This document shows, in pieces, positions 1 through 9,174 of a stretch of 64,000 nucleotides of DNA; position 1 is the first letter of the stretch; each line of letters begins with the position of its first letter. Both the position numbers and the translations under genes were made by a program. Under the pieces are notes generated by a model. That model did no database searches and was not told where the DNA came from. It saw only the letters and a program-made list of their open reading frames with translations. The DNA is from an uncultured Bacteroidota bacterium (GTDB lineage: Bacteria > Bacteroidota > Bacteroidia > Bacteroidales > F082). The stretch lies in the NCBI GenBank assembly GCA_903891085.1, contig CAITDJ010000006.1, positions 18,781-82,780 of the forward strand. The letters are read 5' to 3'.

Positions 1-1
1 A

Positions 2-445
2 GTTGTGAGAGGAATCAACTCCTCGGAAGAAGCGGTCGAACAGGTTGCAAAATTTGCTGGGATGATCGATAAAAAGATTATTCGCCTCAACGAATCACCC
101 GGAAATATCGTGACCCGAATGCTGGTCACAACCATCAACGAAGCATGTGAAATTTTGATGGAAGGTGTTGCATCGGTAAAAGACATTGATCTTGCCATGC
201 GCGAATCATCAGGGCATCTGTTTGGCCCATTCGAAATGGCCGACAGAATCGGGTTGGATAAAATTCTCAAATACATGGACAATCTGTATCAGGAGTATGG
301 TGATAAAAAATATAAACCTTCTCCGATAATCAAACGCTTGGTGCGTGCAAATTACCTTGGAAAATTAAGCGGAAAGGGATTCTATAATTATCAATCGGGA
401 AAAGCTGTAGATCAAACAGTTACATGTGCAGTAATAAAATATTAA
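2..445 (+). CDS. 3-hydroxyacyl-CoA dehydrogenase, C-terminal part (cut by window edge)
   Basis: The open frame runs in from before the window, so only the C-terminal ~148 residues are present. The segment matches the helical C-terminal domain of NAD-dependent 3-hydroxyacyl-CoA (3-hydroxybutyryl-CoA) dehydrogenases: the NRML/TTINEACEIL helix, the D-x-AM stretch, the GPFEMAD-x-IGLD motif and the closing GKGFYNY motif. The NAD-binding Rossmann half lies upstream, outside the window. The family oxidises L-3-hydroxyacyl-CoA in beta-oxidation, or works in reverse in butyrate formation. The stop is 19 bp before acetate kinase, suggesting co-transcription and an acyl-CoA to acyl-phosphate to acid plus ATP route. 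The GTG at 5 is an internal valine codon, not a start. Confidence 0.9.
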   Translation, partial: VVRGINSSEEAVEQVAKFAGMIDKKIIRLNESPGNIVTRMLVTTINEACEILMEGVASVKDIDLAMRESSGHLFGPFEMADRIGLDKILKYMDNLYQEYGDKKYKPSPIIKRLVRANYLGKLSGKGFYNYQSGKAVDQTVTCAVIKY

Positions 446-464
446 TCATCAAAGAAAAAGTAAA

Positions 465-1685
465 ATGAAGATAATTGTATTAAACTGCGGAAGTTCCTCG
501 ATAAAATACCAGCTTTTCGAAATGCCTTTGCGGAATGTTTTAGCCAAGGGGCTGGTCGACAAAATCGGCCTGAAAGGCGCCTCTATCAAACATAAAAGAT
601 CAGATGGGGTTGAAGTGAAACTCGAAGGGGAAATTATTGACCATCAGGGTGGTATTGAGCATTTACTTGCTATTTTGATCAGTGAAAAATATGGTAGCAT
701 CAAAACAATTGATGAAATTGAAGCCGTTGGACACCGTGTGGTTCATGCCGGTGAAAAATATAGCGGAAGCGTTTTTATCACAGATGAAGTAATTGAAGCG
801 CTGGAGGAATGTATCGACCTGGCACCACTGCATAACCCTCCCAACCTGAAAGGTATTTACGCCATGAAGGAACTCCTGCCCGAAGTGCTTCAGGTTGGGG
901 TATTTGACACCGCTTTTCATCAGACAATGCCTCCGAAATCATTCCTCTATGGTATCCCCTACTCGCTTTACGAAAAATACAAAATCCGCCGTTATGGTTT
1001 CCATGGAACCAGCCACAAATATGTGTCACAACGTGCCTGCGATATTCTTGGGTTAGACATCAAAAAGCAAAAAATTATTACCTGTCATTTGGGTAATGGT
1101 GCTTCAATGGCGGCTATTGTTGATGGTAAATCATTAGACACAAGCATGGGAATGACGCCAACCGAAGGATTGATCATGGGAACCCGTTGCGGTGACCTGG
1201 ATGTGGGCGCATTGCTCTATATTGCCGCTAAGGAGGAAACAAGTATTCCTTACACCAATACATTGGTGAATAAATTCTCTGGAATGGTAGGCATTTCAGG
1301 TATTTCTTCGGATATGCGCGACATCGAAACCGCTGCCAATGAAGGAAATGAACGTGCTAAAATCTCATTGGAAATGTACCAATACCGTGTAAAAAAATAT
1401 ATCGGAGCCTACGCAGCCGCCATGGGTGGTGTTGATGTGATTGTATTTACCGGTGGCATTGGCGAAAATGACACAAACACCAGGACAAAAATTCTGGAAG
1501 GCCTCGAATTTTTCGGCATTGAAATTGACAAAGAAAAATCGATGAAATCGCGGGGAAAAGAGGAGTTGATAAGTTTACCGGCAAGCAAAGTGAAAGTAAT
1601 CGTTGTGCCAACGGACGAAGAATTAATGATTGCTGCCGATACTTACGAAATTCACGAAAAAATACTTGAACAGTCCATTCTTTAA
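465..1685 (+). CDS. ackA: Acetate kinase
   Basis: Full-length (406 residues) acetate/propionate kinase of the ASKHA fold, interconverting acetyl-phosphate plus ADP and acetate plus ATP in the cytoplasm. Visible signatures are the N-terminal LNCGSSSIKY signature, GHRVVHAG, VFDTAFHQTMPP, GFHGTSHKYV, the phosphate-binding HLGNGAS, GTRCGDLDVG and the adenosine-binding FTGGIGEN near residues 327-334. Length is normal for the family. It sits 19 bp after the dehydrogenase gene and ends in a strong hairpin. No phosphotransacetylase is inside the window; it may lie upstream. Butyrate kinase is a related alternative, but the GTRCGDLD motif and length favour acetate kinase. Confidence 0.95.
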   Translation: MKIIVLNCGSSSIKYQLFEMPLRNVLAKGLVDKIGLKGASIKHKRSDGVEVKLEGEIIDHQGGIEHLLAILISEKYGSIKTIDEIEAVGHRVVHAGEKYSGSVFITDEVIEALEECIDLAPLHNPPNLKGIYAMKELLPEVLQVGVFDTAFHQTMPPKSFLYGIPYSLYEKYKIRRYGFHGTSHKYVSQRACDILGLDIKKQKIITCHLGNGASMAAIVDGKSLDTSMGMTPTEGLIMGTRCGDLDVGALLYIAAKEETSIPYTNTLVNKFSGMVGISGISSDMRDIETAANEGNERAKISLEMYQYRVKKYIGAYAAAMGGVDVIVFTGGIGENDTNTRTKILEGLEFFGIEIDKEKSMKSRGKEELISLPASKVKVIVVPTDEELMIAADTYEIHEKILEQSIL

Positions 1686-1742
1686 ATCAAATAACCCAAC
1701 AGGTATAAAACCTGTCAGGTTAATGTTTTAATAATTCCAAAC

Positions 1743-1771
1743 AAAAACGGCTGAAATTCAGCCGTTTTTTT
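1743..1771. terminator. Bidirectional intrinsic terminator between ackA and the convergent DUF2807 gene
   Basis: A perfect 12-bp inverted repeat (AAAAACGGCTGA, a three-base loop, then its complement) is flanked by A and T runs. It therefore works for ackA on the plus strand and for the convergent gene ending at 1775. Confidence 0.85.
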
Positions 1772-1774
1772 GTT

Positions 1775-3367
1775 TCACCAACCAGCCAAACAGATACCGG
1801 CAGAGAATGGATAAACCTCCGGTCCCTTGTCCTTAATCCAGAGTGAATAAATCGAATAATTAGCGTATAAACTCACGATTCCCCAACCTGCGCGGATACA
1901 TGCATCAAGTTTCAATGGCCGCATATCAAAACCGTCGAAGTTTTTTGTGATATTCCTGTCTGAAGAATTGGGACTGCGGAAAATTATTGGCAGTGTTTCT
2001 CCTGTACCAGGATCATTCAGTGTAAACTCCTTGTTTGCTTCGTTGAAATAAATTTTACTATGCGTCGAAACACGCCATCCTCCTATTACTCCAACTGCAA
2101 GGTGTAATTTTTCAGCGTTTTTCACTGCGTTAGTCTGAACCTCAAAGAAAAGTGGAACAGTAATATACATTGTGGTTAATTTACTCTTTTTCACCGAAAC
2201 GCCATCGATAAAGAAAGCCTTGAAATAAGCCGAATCTGATGTTGGAAAAACACTATTTGCAAACCGGTAGTTGTTCCATGAAAGACCAACTCCACTAACC
2301 AATCCAATTGTTTTTGCCTTATTCAGGGCAATGTTTTGTTCAAAGAAATTCACATTGAAATTTATACTTTTCTCCATACGCAAATCCAAATAACTCTCTT
2401 CTTTCGGGAAACTCATATTGTGATCAGGGGTAAGCCAACCGTTCACTCCCAGTTCAACACCAGCCCAATGACCATTAAATTTTTCTTTCTTTTCCTTACA
2501 CATTTTCACATTACCATCTTCATCCACAGTAATGGAACGGCTACCAATTTTAACACTCGTTGAATCGCCATCGATCACTTCAATATTCAGGTTACCAACC
2601 GAAACACGCACCGTATCCCCTGAAGGCGAGTCATAAACATCCACGTTACCCCAATCGCCACTCTCTATTTCAACCTCGGTATCATCAGTTGTTTCTGTTT
2701 CATTAACACCCTGGTTATGATGCACCTTTGATGCGCCGCTTGTTTCAACATCCAGATTTTCTTTGGCATAAACATAGGCATCGCTTGCTCCACTGGCTTC
2801 AACACTGGTATTTATGGTTTCGAATTTATCAGCAATGAGTTTTGACGCACCGCTCATTTGAACAACAAATACACTTGCTTTGCCGCTGAGCGTAATTTTA
2901 CTGGCACCCGAAAGCTCAGCATCAACCTTATCATAGGCCCCATCGAAGGTAATGTGCGAGGCGCCACTCGATCCTATCATCAATTCATTTCCTGTAAACT
3001 GATTTGTTGTGGTAACATTGGAAGCACCTGAAGCATCGATTCCCCTGAGTGATGGAAGACATATTTCAGCTTTTAATACAGTTGCCTTGCGGAAGGAGCC
3101 GGTCGATAGCGTCAATTCACCATCAACAACCTTCAGATTCATATCTTCCAGCAGGTTTCTGTCCAGTTCAAGAACAACCAGTTGTTCGGGGGCTTGTGTT
3201 AACACAACTTTCAGTGCTCCGCCCACCGAAATACGATCAAATGCAGGAAGCTCGATGGTTTTTTTTATAATATTACCGTCACCTGTTTTTTGGGCTATTA
3301 AACTGATTGTAAAATAGTTAAAAACAGTCAGTAATATAATTGTCCGCAATAAGAATGTAGTTTTCAT
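1775..3367 (-). CDS. DUF2807 adhesin-like domain fused to an outer-membrane beta-barrel-like domain
   Basis: A 530-residue exported protein with a Sec signal (about residues 1-25, ending near LIAQ). Residues ~30-215 form a DUF2807 (GIN) domain, seen as repeated SGAS steps every ~20 residues that predict a right-handed beta-helix. A short acidic linker is followed by a second half (~290-530) rich in alternating aromatic/polar strands and ending in a hydrophobic, aromatic stretch (AGICLAGW), like small Bacteroidetes outer-membrane barrels. The function is unknown; DUF2807 proteins are assumed to be surface or periplasmic. It lies 46 bp downstream of a second DUF2807 gene on the same strand, so the two probably arose by duplication and share a transcript. 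The barrel assignment is inference. Confidence 0.75.
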   Translation of the reverse strand: MKTTFLLRTIILLTVFNYFTISLIAQKTGDGNIIKKTIELPAFDRISVGGALKVVLTQAPEQLVVLELDRNLLEDMNLKVVDGELTLSTGSFRKATVLKAEICLPSLRGIDASGASNVTTTNQFTGNELMIGSSGASHITFDGAYDKVDAELSGASKITLSGKASVFVVQMSGASKLIADKFETINTSVEASGASDAYVYAKENLDVETSGASKVHHNQGVNETETTDDTEVEIESGDWGNVDVYDSPSGDTVRVSVGNLNIEVIDGDSTSVKIGSRSITVDEDGNVKMCKEKKEKFNGHWAGVELGVNGWLTPDHNMSFPKEESYLDLRMEKSINFNVNFFEQNIALNKAKTIGLVSGVGLSWNNYRFANSVFPTSDSAYFKAFFIDGVSVKKSKLTTMYITVPLFFEVQTNAVKNAEKLHLAVGVIGGWRVSTHSKIYFNEANKEFTLNDPGTGETLPIIFRSPNSSDRNITKNFDGFDMRPLKLDACIRAGWGIVSLYANYSIYSLWIKDKGPEVYPFSAGICLAGW

Positions 3368-3413
3368 GATTCTAATTTTTGATTTATATAATTATTGAAT
3401 AAAGTAGTATTTG

Positions 3414-4079
3414 TTAGTTCTTTTTATGCTGGGTATTATGGATATCCGAGGCGCCACTTTCATCTGCATTTAATGTCTCTTTCACATTCACAGTTGCATC
3501 ACTGGCACCGCTTGCTTCAACGGAAGCATTCAATACTTTGAAATCACCTGCTTTTAAATCGGAAGCGCCACTTATTTCGGCCCGCATGGTTTTCCCAGTG
3601 CCAATCAAGGTTAAATTACTGGCTCCTGAAAGATCGATGTCTATCTTGCTGTAGTCCCCCATGAAAAGTATGTCGGACGCACCACTGGCGTCAATTTCAA
3701 TCTCTGATCCGCTGAATTTGTTGGTAGTTTTAATATCAGTGGCACCCGATGCATCGATTGCGCTGATGGAAGGAATATTGATTTCAGCTACCAGTTTTGT
3801 TGCATTTTGAATTGATCTGTTCGAAAGTTGCAGTTCGCCATTCACCACCCTCACCTCGAGTTGGTTCACCAGGTTTTCATCAACTTTTATGACAATTTGT
3901 TGCTCGCCTGATTGTGTCAGGATTACCGAAAACGATCCGCTGGCTGAAATGCGATCGAATGATGAGAGTTCGTAAGTCTTACTGATAACGTTGCCGTTTC
4001 CCCGGTGTTGGGCCATCATGCAGCCCGAGATGCTGCCGATGATCAGAAATAAAAAGAGGTTTTTGAATAATGTTTTCAT
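3414..4079 (-). CDS. DUF2807 domain lipoprotein
   Basis: A 221-residue protein with a lipoprotein signal: hydrophobic residues 8-15, then I-S-G-C with the candidate lipidated Cys at 20. The remainder is a single DUF2807 (GIN) domain with the typical opening GNGNVISKTYELSSFDRI and GAS turns repeated through the chain. It ends soon after the domain in a basic tail. It closely resembles the N-terminal half of the downstream gene, which points to tandem duplication followed by gain of a barrel in the neighbour. Probably anchored to the outer membrane. The molecular function is not known. Confidence 0.8.
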   Translation of the reverse strand: MKTLFKNLFLFLIIGSISGCMMAQHRGNGNVISKTYELSSFDRISASGSFSVILTQSGEQQIVIKVDENLVNQLEVRVVNGELQLSNRSIQNATKLVAEINIPSISAIDASGATDIKTTNKFSGSEIEIDASGASDILFMGDYSKIDIDLSGASNLTLIGTGKTMRAEISGASDLKAGDFKVLNASVEASGASDATVNVKETLNADESGASDIHNTQHKKN

Positions 4080-4249
4080 ATGTCAGGTTTTTTTAAATTC
4101 TAATCTATGACGGCACCATTCGATTAAAAGTTACAACTGATTGTAATTTCGATGAAAAAAACCGTCAAAATCATGCTCAAAATCAGGAATGATACAATTA
4201 AAGGCGGACACCAAACGTTAGGCTTCATCAGCGTTTCAACAATTTGGTG

Positions 4250-4257
4250 TAAATTTG
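4250..4257 (+). promoter_or_regulatory. Candidate -7 box (TAAATTTG) for the LptF/G-type gene
   Basis: It matches TAnnTTTG exactly and lies 21 bp before the TTG at 4279. No clear TTTG -33 element is at the usual spacing. If used, it excludes the TTG at 4255 as a start because that codon is inside the box. Confidence 0.4.
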
Positions 4258-4278
4258 TCGGTAAGAAACCTATTCACA

Positions 4279-5781
4279 TTGAAGAAGATTTATACATTTA
4301 TTTTAAAATCCTACTTCGGGCCGTTCGTAATGACTTTTTTCATTGCGCTCTTTATCCTGTTGATGCAGTTTCTGTGGAAATACATTGATGACCTGGTTGG
4401 CAAAGGCCTTGATGCATATACAATCATTAAACTACTTTTTTATGCGAGTGCTACTTTTGTTCCCATGGCATTGCCTCTCGCAGTATTGCTGTCCTCGCTG
4501 ATGACCTTTGGTAATCTGGGTGAACATTACGAATTGGTAGCATTAAAAGCGGCCGGGATTTCTATTTGGAAAATAATGCGACCGCTTATCTATTTCACTT
4601 TTCTGCTCAGCATACTCGCCTTTGTTTTTTCGAACAATGTGCTGCCCGTGGCGAATCTCAAATTCCAGTCACTTCTTTACGATGTGCGGCAAACAAAACT
4701 GGCTTTCAATATCAATGAAGGTGTATTTTACAATGGAATCAACAATTACATCATTCGTGTGGGTGAGAAAGACAAGGATGGGAAAACTATTTATGATGTA
4801 AAAATTTACGATCATACTGATCGGCAGGGAAATATCAGTGTTACAACAGCCAAATCGGGTATTATGCAAATGAGTCCTGACCAAAAAAGTCTGATTTTCA
4901 CCCTTTTCGATGGCTACTCATACAACGATATTGTAAATGCCCGAAACTATAAAAATAACCGGCCTTTCGAGAGAACTGAATTTGATGAGCAACGTATCAA
5001 ATTTGATCTTTCAGATTTCGATCTGGCCCGCACCCAGGAAGATTTATTCAAGAGTCATTATACCATGCTTAATACGAAGCAGTTAGACTTATTTATCGAC
5101 TCACTTGAACTTAAATTTGAAGATCGTAAGGCAAATTACAGCCAAAACTTCATCAAAAGGTTTCAATTTTTAGCACCTGTTGATATGGAAGGTTCAACAA
5201 CTGTCAAGGTTGAGAAAACTGTAAAAACAAAACTCGACAACGCAACCCCCAACACCATAAAACAAGTTGAACCGAAATCTGTAAAATGGCCATTTCTTGA
5301 TAATTTCGATAAATCAGATCATGCTGAGATTATCGGTCTTGCATTGACTGCCAGTCGTACCACCCGGGATAACATCGTTTTCAATAAAAATGATTTCATT
5401 TTCCAAAATGAAAATATTCGTAAACATCAATGGGCCTGGCACAAAAAGTTCACCTTGTCGATTGCCTGTCTCATTCTTTTCTTTGTTGGGGCTCCCATGG
5501 GTGCCATCATCCGCAAAGGAGGACTGGGATTACCTGTAGTAATATCGGTGTTATTTTTTGTTATCTATCACGTTACCAGCATCCTGGGCGAAAAATCAGC
5601 CAAGGTTGGTGATTTGGATATGTTTTTTGGCGTGTGGCTTTCGTCCCTACTCCTGTTGCCGGTCGGCTTGTTTCTTACTTTTAAAGCCACAACCGATGCC
5701 CCTTTACTTGATGCTGATGTGTGGCGTAAACGGTTGAAGAGTCTATTAAAAAAAGACAAACCTCTAATCGTAAAGGCATGA
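4279..5781 (+). CDS. LptF/LptG family permease
   Basis: An integral membrane protein of ~500 residues of the YjgP/YjgQ family, the inner-membrane half of the LptB2FG ABC machine that extracts lipopolysaccharide from the inner membrane. It has a membrane helix near the N-terminus, the conserved stretch (PMALPLAVLLSSLMTFGNLGEHYELVALKAAGIS) that contacts the ATPase, a central periplasmic beta-jellyroll-like region and C-terminal membrane helices with the GAPMGAIIRKGG motif. The TTG at 4279 (MKKIYTF) fits family starts and the promoter box better than the TTG at 4255. It overlaps the glycosyltransferase by 4 bp (ATGA). Whether it is LptF or LptG cannot be decided here. Confidence 0.88.
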   Translation: MKKIYTFILKSYFGPFVMTFFIALFILLMQFLWKYIDDLVGKGLDAYTIIKLLFYASATFVPMALPLAVLLSSLMTFGNLGEHYELVALKAAGISIWKIMRPLIYFTFLLSILAFVFSNNVLPVANLKFQSLLYDVRQTKLAFNINEGVFYNGINNYIIRVGEKDKDGKTIYDVKIYDHTDRQGNISVTTAKSGIMQMSPDQKSLIFTLFDGYSYNDIVNARNYKNNRPFERTEFDEQRIKFDLSDFDLARTQEDLFKSHYTMLNTKQLDLFIDSLELKFEDRKANYSQNFIKRFQFLAPVDMEGSTTVKVEKTVKTKLDNATPNTIKQVEPKSVKWPFLDNFDKSDHAEIIGLALTASRTTRDNIVFNKNDFIFQNENIRKHQWAWHKKFTLSIACLILFFVGAPMGAIIRKGGLGLPVVISVLFFVIYHVTSILGEKSAKVGDLDMFFGVWLSSLLLLPVGLFLTFKATTDAPLLDADVWRKRLKSLLKKDKPLIVKA

Positions 5782-6965
5782 GGTTTCTCTTTCTGTGCAA
5801 TAAATCGCCCTGGCCGGCACATGAAGGTGGCCCCATCGCTATGAACAGCCTTATACAGGGATTGTTGAATGCCGGACATCAGGTAAAAATTCTTGCTGTA
5901 AATTCGGATAAATACAATGTCAATGAAGGTGATATTCCGGCAGATTTTCAGGCAAAAACCGGCATCGAACTTATTCATGTCAACCTCAACATCAATCCGG
6001 TTGATGCTTTTTTCAACCTGTTTACATCAAAGTCGTACCATGTTCAACGATTTATTTCAAAACAATTCGACAAAAGAATCATTGCCATCCTGCAACAAGA
6101 GGTTTTTGATGTGGTTCAATTTGAAACTGTTTTCATGGCACCATATCTTGAAACAGTAAGAAAATATTCAAAAGCCAAACTGATACTTCGTGCCCACAAT
6201 ATTGAACATTTAATATGGGGACGACTCGCTGTGAGCGAAGCTAATCCACTGAAAAGATGGTACTTACATCATTTAAGCCACACGCTGAAGAACTACGAAA
6301 TTAACTCACTCGTTGCATTTGACGGTATTGCGGCAATCACCCCATCCGATGCTGCTTTTTTCAAAAAGCACACCAAACAACCAGTTATTGATATTCCTTT
6401 TGGGATAGAACTGGATAAATATAAACAAAGTGGCATAAGCCCTGAGTTTCCTTCCTTGTTTCATCTAGGATCAATGAACTGGATTCCAAACGAAGAAGGC
6501 ATGAAATGGTTTCTCGACAAGGTGTGGCCAATTGTACACGATCGACTTCCGACTTTGAAATTGTATCTGGCCGGAAGATTTATGCCTGAATGGCTATTGA
6601 AATCACAACTACCGAATGTAGAAGTGGTGGGAGAAGTAGCTGATGCACAGCAGTTTATTAACTCAAAATCAATCGCGATTGTACCATTGCTTTCCGGTAG
6701 CGGAATTCGAATAAAAATTATTGAATCCATGGCCCTGGGCAAAGCAATTGTTTCAACCCGCATGGGTGCCGAAGGCATTGCAATTCGCGAGGGCATTGAT
6801 ATACTTGTAGCTGATACGCCCGAAGATTTCGCCTACGCTGTTGAATCATTGGCCAACAGTCAGCAACGGACAACAGAAATGGGAGCCAAGGCAAGAATCA
6901 GCATTGAAGAAAGCTATGACAACCGCAAGATTATTGAAAAGTATTGTAATTGGTTGGATATTTAA
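5778..6965 (+). CDS. Glycosyltransferase family 4-type enzyme
   Basis: A 395-residue GT-B fold glycosyltransferase. The N-terminal domain opens with FLFLCNKSPWPAHEGGP, a GGP acceptor-side loop, and contains the RAHNIEH stretch. The C-terminal domain has LGSMNWIPN and the nucleotide-sugar-binding segment PLLSGSGIRIKIIESMALGK followed by IVSTRMGAEGI, typical of GT4 retaining enzymes. No signal peptide, so cytoplasmic or membrane-associated. Its start overlaps the stop of the LptF/G gene by 4 bp, so the two are probably translationally coupled and may both serve envelope glycolipid assembly. Donor and acceptor sugars are unknown. Confidence 0.88.
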   Translation: MRFLFLCNKSPWPAHEGGPIAMNSLIQGLLNAGHQVKILAVNSDKYNVNEGDIPADFQAKTGIELIHVNLNINPVDAFFNLFTSKSYHVQRFISKQFDKRIIAILQQEVFDVVQFETVFMAPYLETVRKYSKAKLILRAHNIEHLIWGRLAVSEANPLKRWYLHHLSHTLKNYEINSLVAFDGIAAITPSDAAFFKKHTKQPVIDIPFGIELDKYKQSGISPEFPSLFHLGSMNWIPNEEGMKWFLDKVWPIVHDRLPTLKLYLAGRFMPEWLLKSQLPNVEVVGEVADAQQFINSKSIAIVPLLSGSGIRIKIIESMALGKAIVSTRMGAEGIAIREGIDILVADTPEDFAYAVESLANSQQRTTEMGAKARISIEESYDNRKIIEKYCNWLDI

Positions 6966-7100
6966 ATTCCCACCAACACCCACAAGGGAGGCTATCTTAA
7001 TACTTCTCTTTATTCTTTAAACCATTGACATTCATAATATTTCGTTCATTCACTACTTTGAAAAACGTAAATTATTGATAAGATAAAAATATTTACAAAG

Positions 7101-7116
7101 CCCCCGTTTTCGGGGG
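7101..7116. terminator. Hairpin between convergent genes
   Basis: A perfect CCCCCG-TTTT-CGGGGG hairpin lies between the glycosyltransferase (plus) and the SUMF gene (minus). The downstream T-run is poor on either strand, so its role as a terminator is uncertain. Confidence 0.4.
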
Positions 7117-7147
7117 TTAGTGGGAAAAAAGTATCAAAGTTACTGAA

Positions 7148-9049
7148 CTATGGGACAAGAACAAGGCGGAAGCCTAAAAAGTAACTCTTGTCGTCGGGGT
7201 AGCTGAAGTCGCGATCCGACACCCGGCAGCGCTGCGGAACATTGTACCAGCTCCCGCCACGATCCATGCGGCCAGCGCCAGATGAGGCCCCTTGCGGATT
7301 GCTTTGGCTACCACTGCTGTAATCGCTGCACCACTCCCACACGTTGCCACTCATATCATAAATCCCCAACCCATTTGCCTTTTTTTGTCTCACCGTATGC
7401 GTTGTAAAACCTGAATTATTGTTGTACCAGGCCACTTCGTCAATGTTATTGCTACCCGCATATAAGGTTGATGAGCCTGTCGAAGCGCCTTGTGCAGCAT
7501 ACTCCCACTCTGCCTCAGTTGGCAAACGATATTTTTTACCGGTTTTTAACTTCAGTTTTTGAATAAATTTCTGCACTTCGTTCCAACTAACCCTTTCAAC
7601 AGGTAAATTATCACCCTTAAAATTACTTGGATTGCTGCCCATGATTGCTGTCCATTGCTTTTGGGTAACCTCATATTTCCCAATATAGAAATCACTGAGA
7701 GTTACTTGATGTTGGGTTTCATCACTTCGCCTATTAGGTTCATTGGCAGGGCTACCCATGGTAAAAGTGCCGCCTTTAACAAAAACCATTTCAATTCCAT
7801 CCGTACTAGTGCTTATACCTGCGACAGGTTTTAAAAGTCTAATGCTTTTGTTGGTTGTTTCGCCTGTCTTTACTAGAGCTGTTTCAGTGGCTATGGTGTA
7901 AGCATTTGCGCTTACCTTAATCGTGTAAGTGCCAACGGGTATGTCTTCAAAAACTTTCATTCCGGTGGCTATGTATCGTTCGCCTGCATCGCCGGTAACT
8001 TCAATATTGGCATCGAAAGGCGTTACGGCAATCTGCAAAGAGCCGGTTTGTACGTTGGGAAACATATCAATCACTTGCCTATCATTGCGTTTGAGCACAA
8101 TTTGTTGTTCCTGTGTTTCAGCTTTTGGCATCTCTACCTTTATTTTAACCAGTTGCGGGGATAGTTTTATGTTTTTGCAATTCGTCACTTTTTCGTTGTT
8201 GATAAAAACCGAAGCCAACGGGTGGGTGTTCACTGTGAGGTAGCCAACATTTTCTTCGAGGGTGTAACTTTTGATTGTTTGGGATGTTTTCACCTCAAGC
8301 ATTTGGTTTTCGATGCTTACATAGCCTTCTTTTGTGATTTTTACAGGATAGTTACCAGGTTTGTAAAAAGCGGCGATCGGGCTTTCACCTAAATTTACGC
8401 CATCCAGATAGATAATAGCACCTTCAGGTATGGTTTCTATTTGCAATGCGGCATCGGCCTGTTTCAAGAGCTTATATTCGAAAAAAACATTTTTGTCATC
8501 TACAGTAATGTTTTTTTCTATTGGTTGAAATCCGTCTTTTGTAATGCGGATGCTGTGTTGCCCAACCGAAATATTCTGTGTGGCAGAAGTCGTAACTACC
8601 TTATCATCAATTAATAAAACAGCATCGGCGGGTGTAAAACGAATCGTAACTGGTAGCTGATTAGCCGTGTTTTCACCGTTGATCTCAATCTGCCACACTT
8701 CGCGCGCTTTCAACACAATTCCGTAATCTGAGAGAATCAGTTTCAAAGGTTTGAAGCCGGATTTGAATATCTGTAAAACCCTTTCGGTTGAAGTGAGATA
8801 CACCATATCCATGCCCGGTTTGTCGTCGATATTACCAACAATGCCATCGAATGAATCGTAAGTAAAACCATCCTGATTAGAAACCACCTGAATGGCTGCG
8901 CAATAATTTCCATTGGCATCGCGGCGTGCCACCATTTCGCCGGTATCCAGTTTCTTTGCTTTGCCAATGATGTTGAGTTCATTGGTGACCTGAGCGTTTG
9001 TAACTAAAAAGCCAAATATCAACAGAAAAAAAATATTAGTTTTTTTCAT
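7148..9049 (-). CDS. PEGA and SUMF (formylglycine-generating-enzyme-like) domain protein, untargeted paralogue of the DGR target
   Basis: A 633-residue exported protein with a Sec signal (residues 1-19, ending TNAQ). The middle (~120-410) holds PEGA-type surface repeats (for example IYLDGVNLGESPIAAFYKPGNY). Residues ~412-633 are a SUMF1/FGE-type C-type-lectin fold, opening MVFVKGGTFTMGSP and containing YRLPTEAEWEYAAQ and GNVWEWCSD. It is a close paralogue, along its whole length, of the gene at 13505-15451, and the promoter-proximal DNA is also alike. Its last 40 residues follow the template-repeat pattern (RGGSW...GFRLVL), but the DNA differs from the template at many non-adenine sites, so it is not a current target. 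The paired active-site cysteines of true FGE are not evident; a binding role is more likely. Confidence 0.88.
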   Translation of the reverse strand: MKKTNIFFLLIFGFLVTNAQVTNELNIIGKAKKLDTGEMVARRDANGNYCAAIQVVSNQDGFTYDSFDGIVGNIDDKPGMDMVYLTSTERVLQIFKSGFKPLKLILSDYGIVLKAREVWQIEINGENTANQLPVTIRFTPADAVLLIDDKVVTTSATQNISVGQHSIRITKDGFQPIEKNITVDDKNVFFEYKLLKQADAALQIETIPEGAIIYLDGVNLGESPIAAFYKPGNYPVKITKEGYVSIENQMLEVKTSQTIKSYTLEENVGYLTVNTHPLASVFINNEKVTNCKNIKLSPQLVKIKVEMPKAETQEQQIVLKRNDRQVIDMFPNVQTGSLQIAVTPFDANIEVTGDAGERYIATGMKVFEDIPVGTYTIKVSANAYTIATETALVKTGETTNKSIRLLKPVAGISTSTDGIEMVFVKGGTFTMGSPANEPNRRSDETQHQVTLSDFYIGKYEVTQKQWTAIMGSNPSNFKGDNLPVERVSWNEVQKFIQKLKLKTGKKYRLPTEAEWEYAAQGASTGSSTLYAGSNNIDEVAWYNNNSGFTTHTVRQKKANGLGIYDMSGNVWEWCSDYSSGSQSNPQGASSGAGRMDRGGSWYNVPQRCRVSDRDFSYPDDKSYFLGFRLVLVP

Positions 9050-9174
9050 CTTTGAGACGCGTTTTGTTCAAAAACTGATGGAGAGTAAAAATAGTAAAAA
9101 GTTAGAAAAAACAGAAAAAAAAATACACATAACACTTTATGAACTTTCAAACTTTATAAACTATCAATCTTATC

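Noticed and set aside
4152..4388. A 78-codon frame before the LptF/G gene
   Set aside because: It overlaps the permease in another frame and has no recognisable content.
7148..7275. Possible second VR of the same DGR
   Set aside because: Alignment to the TR shows many differences at non-adenine positions, so it is not a product of this template.
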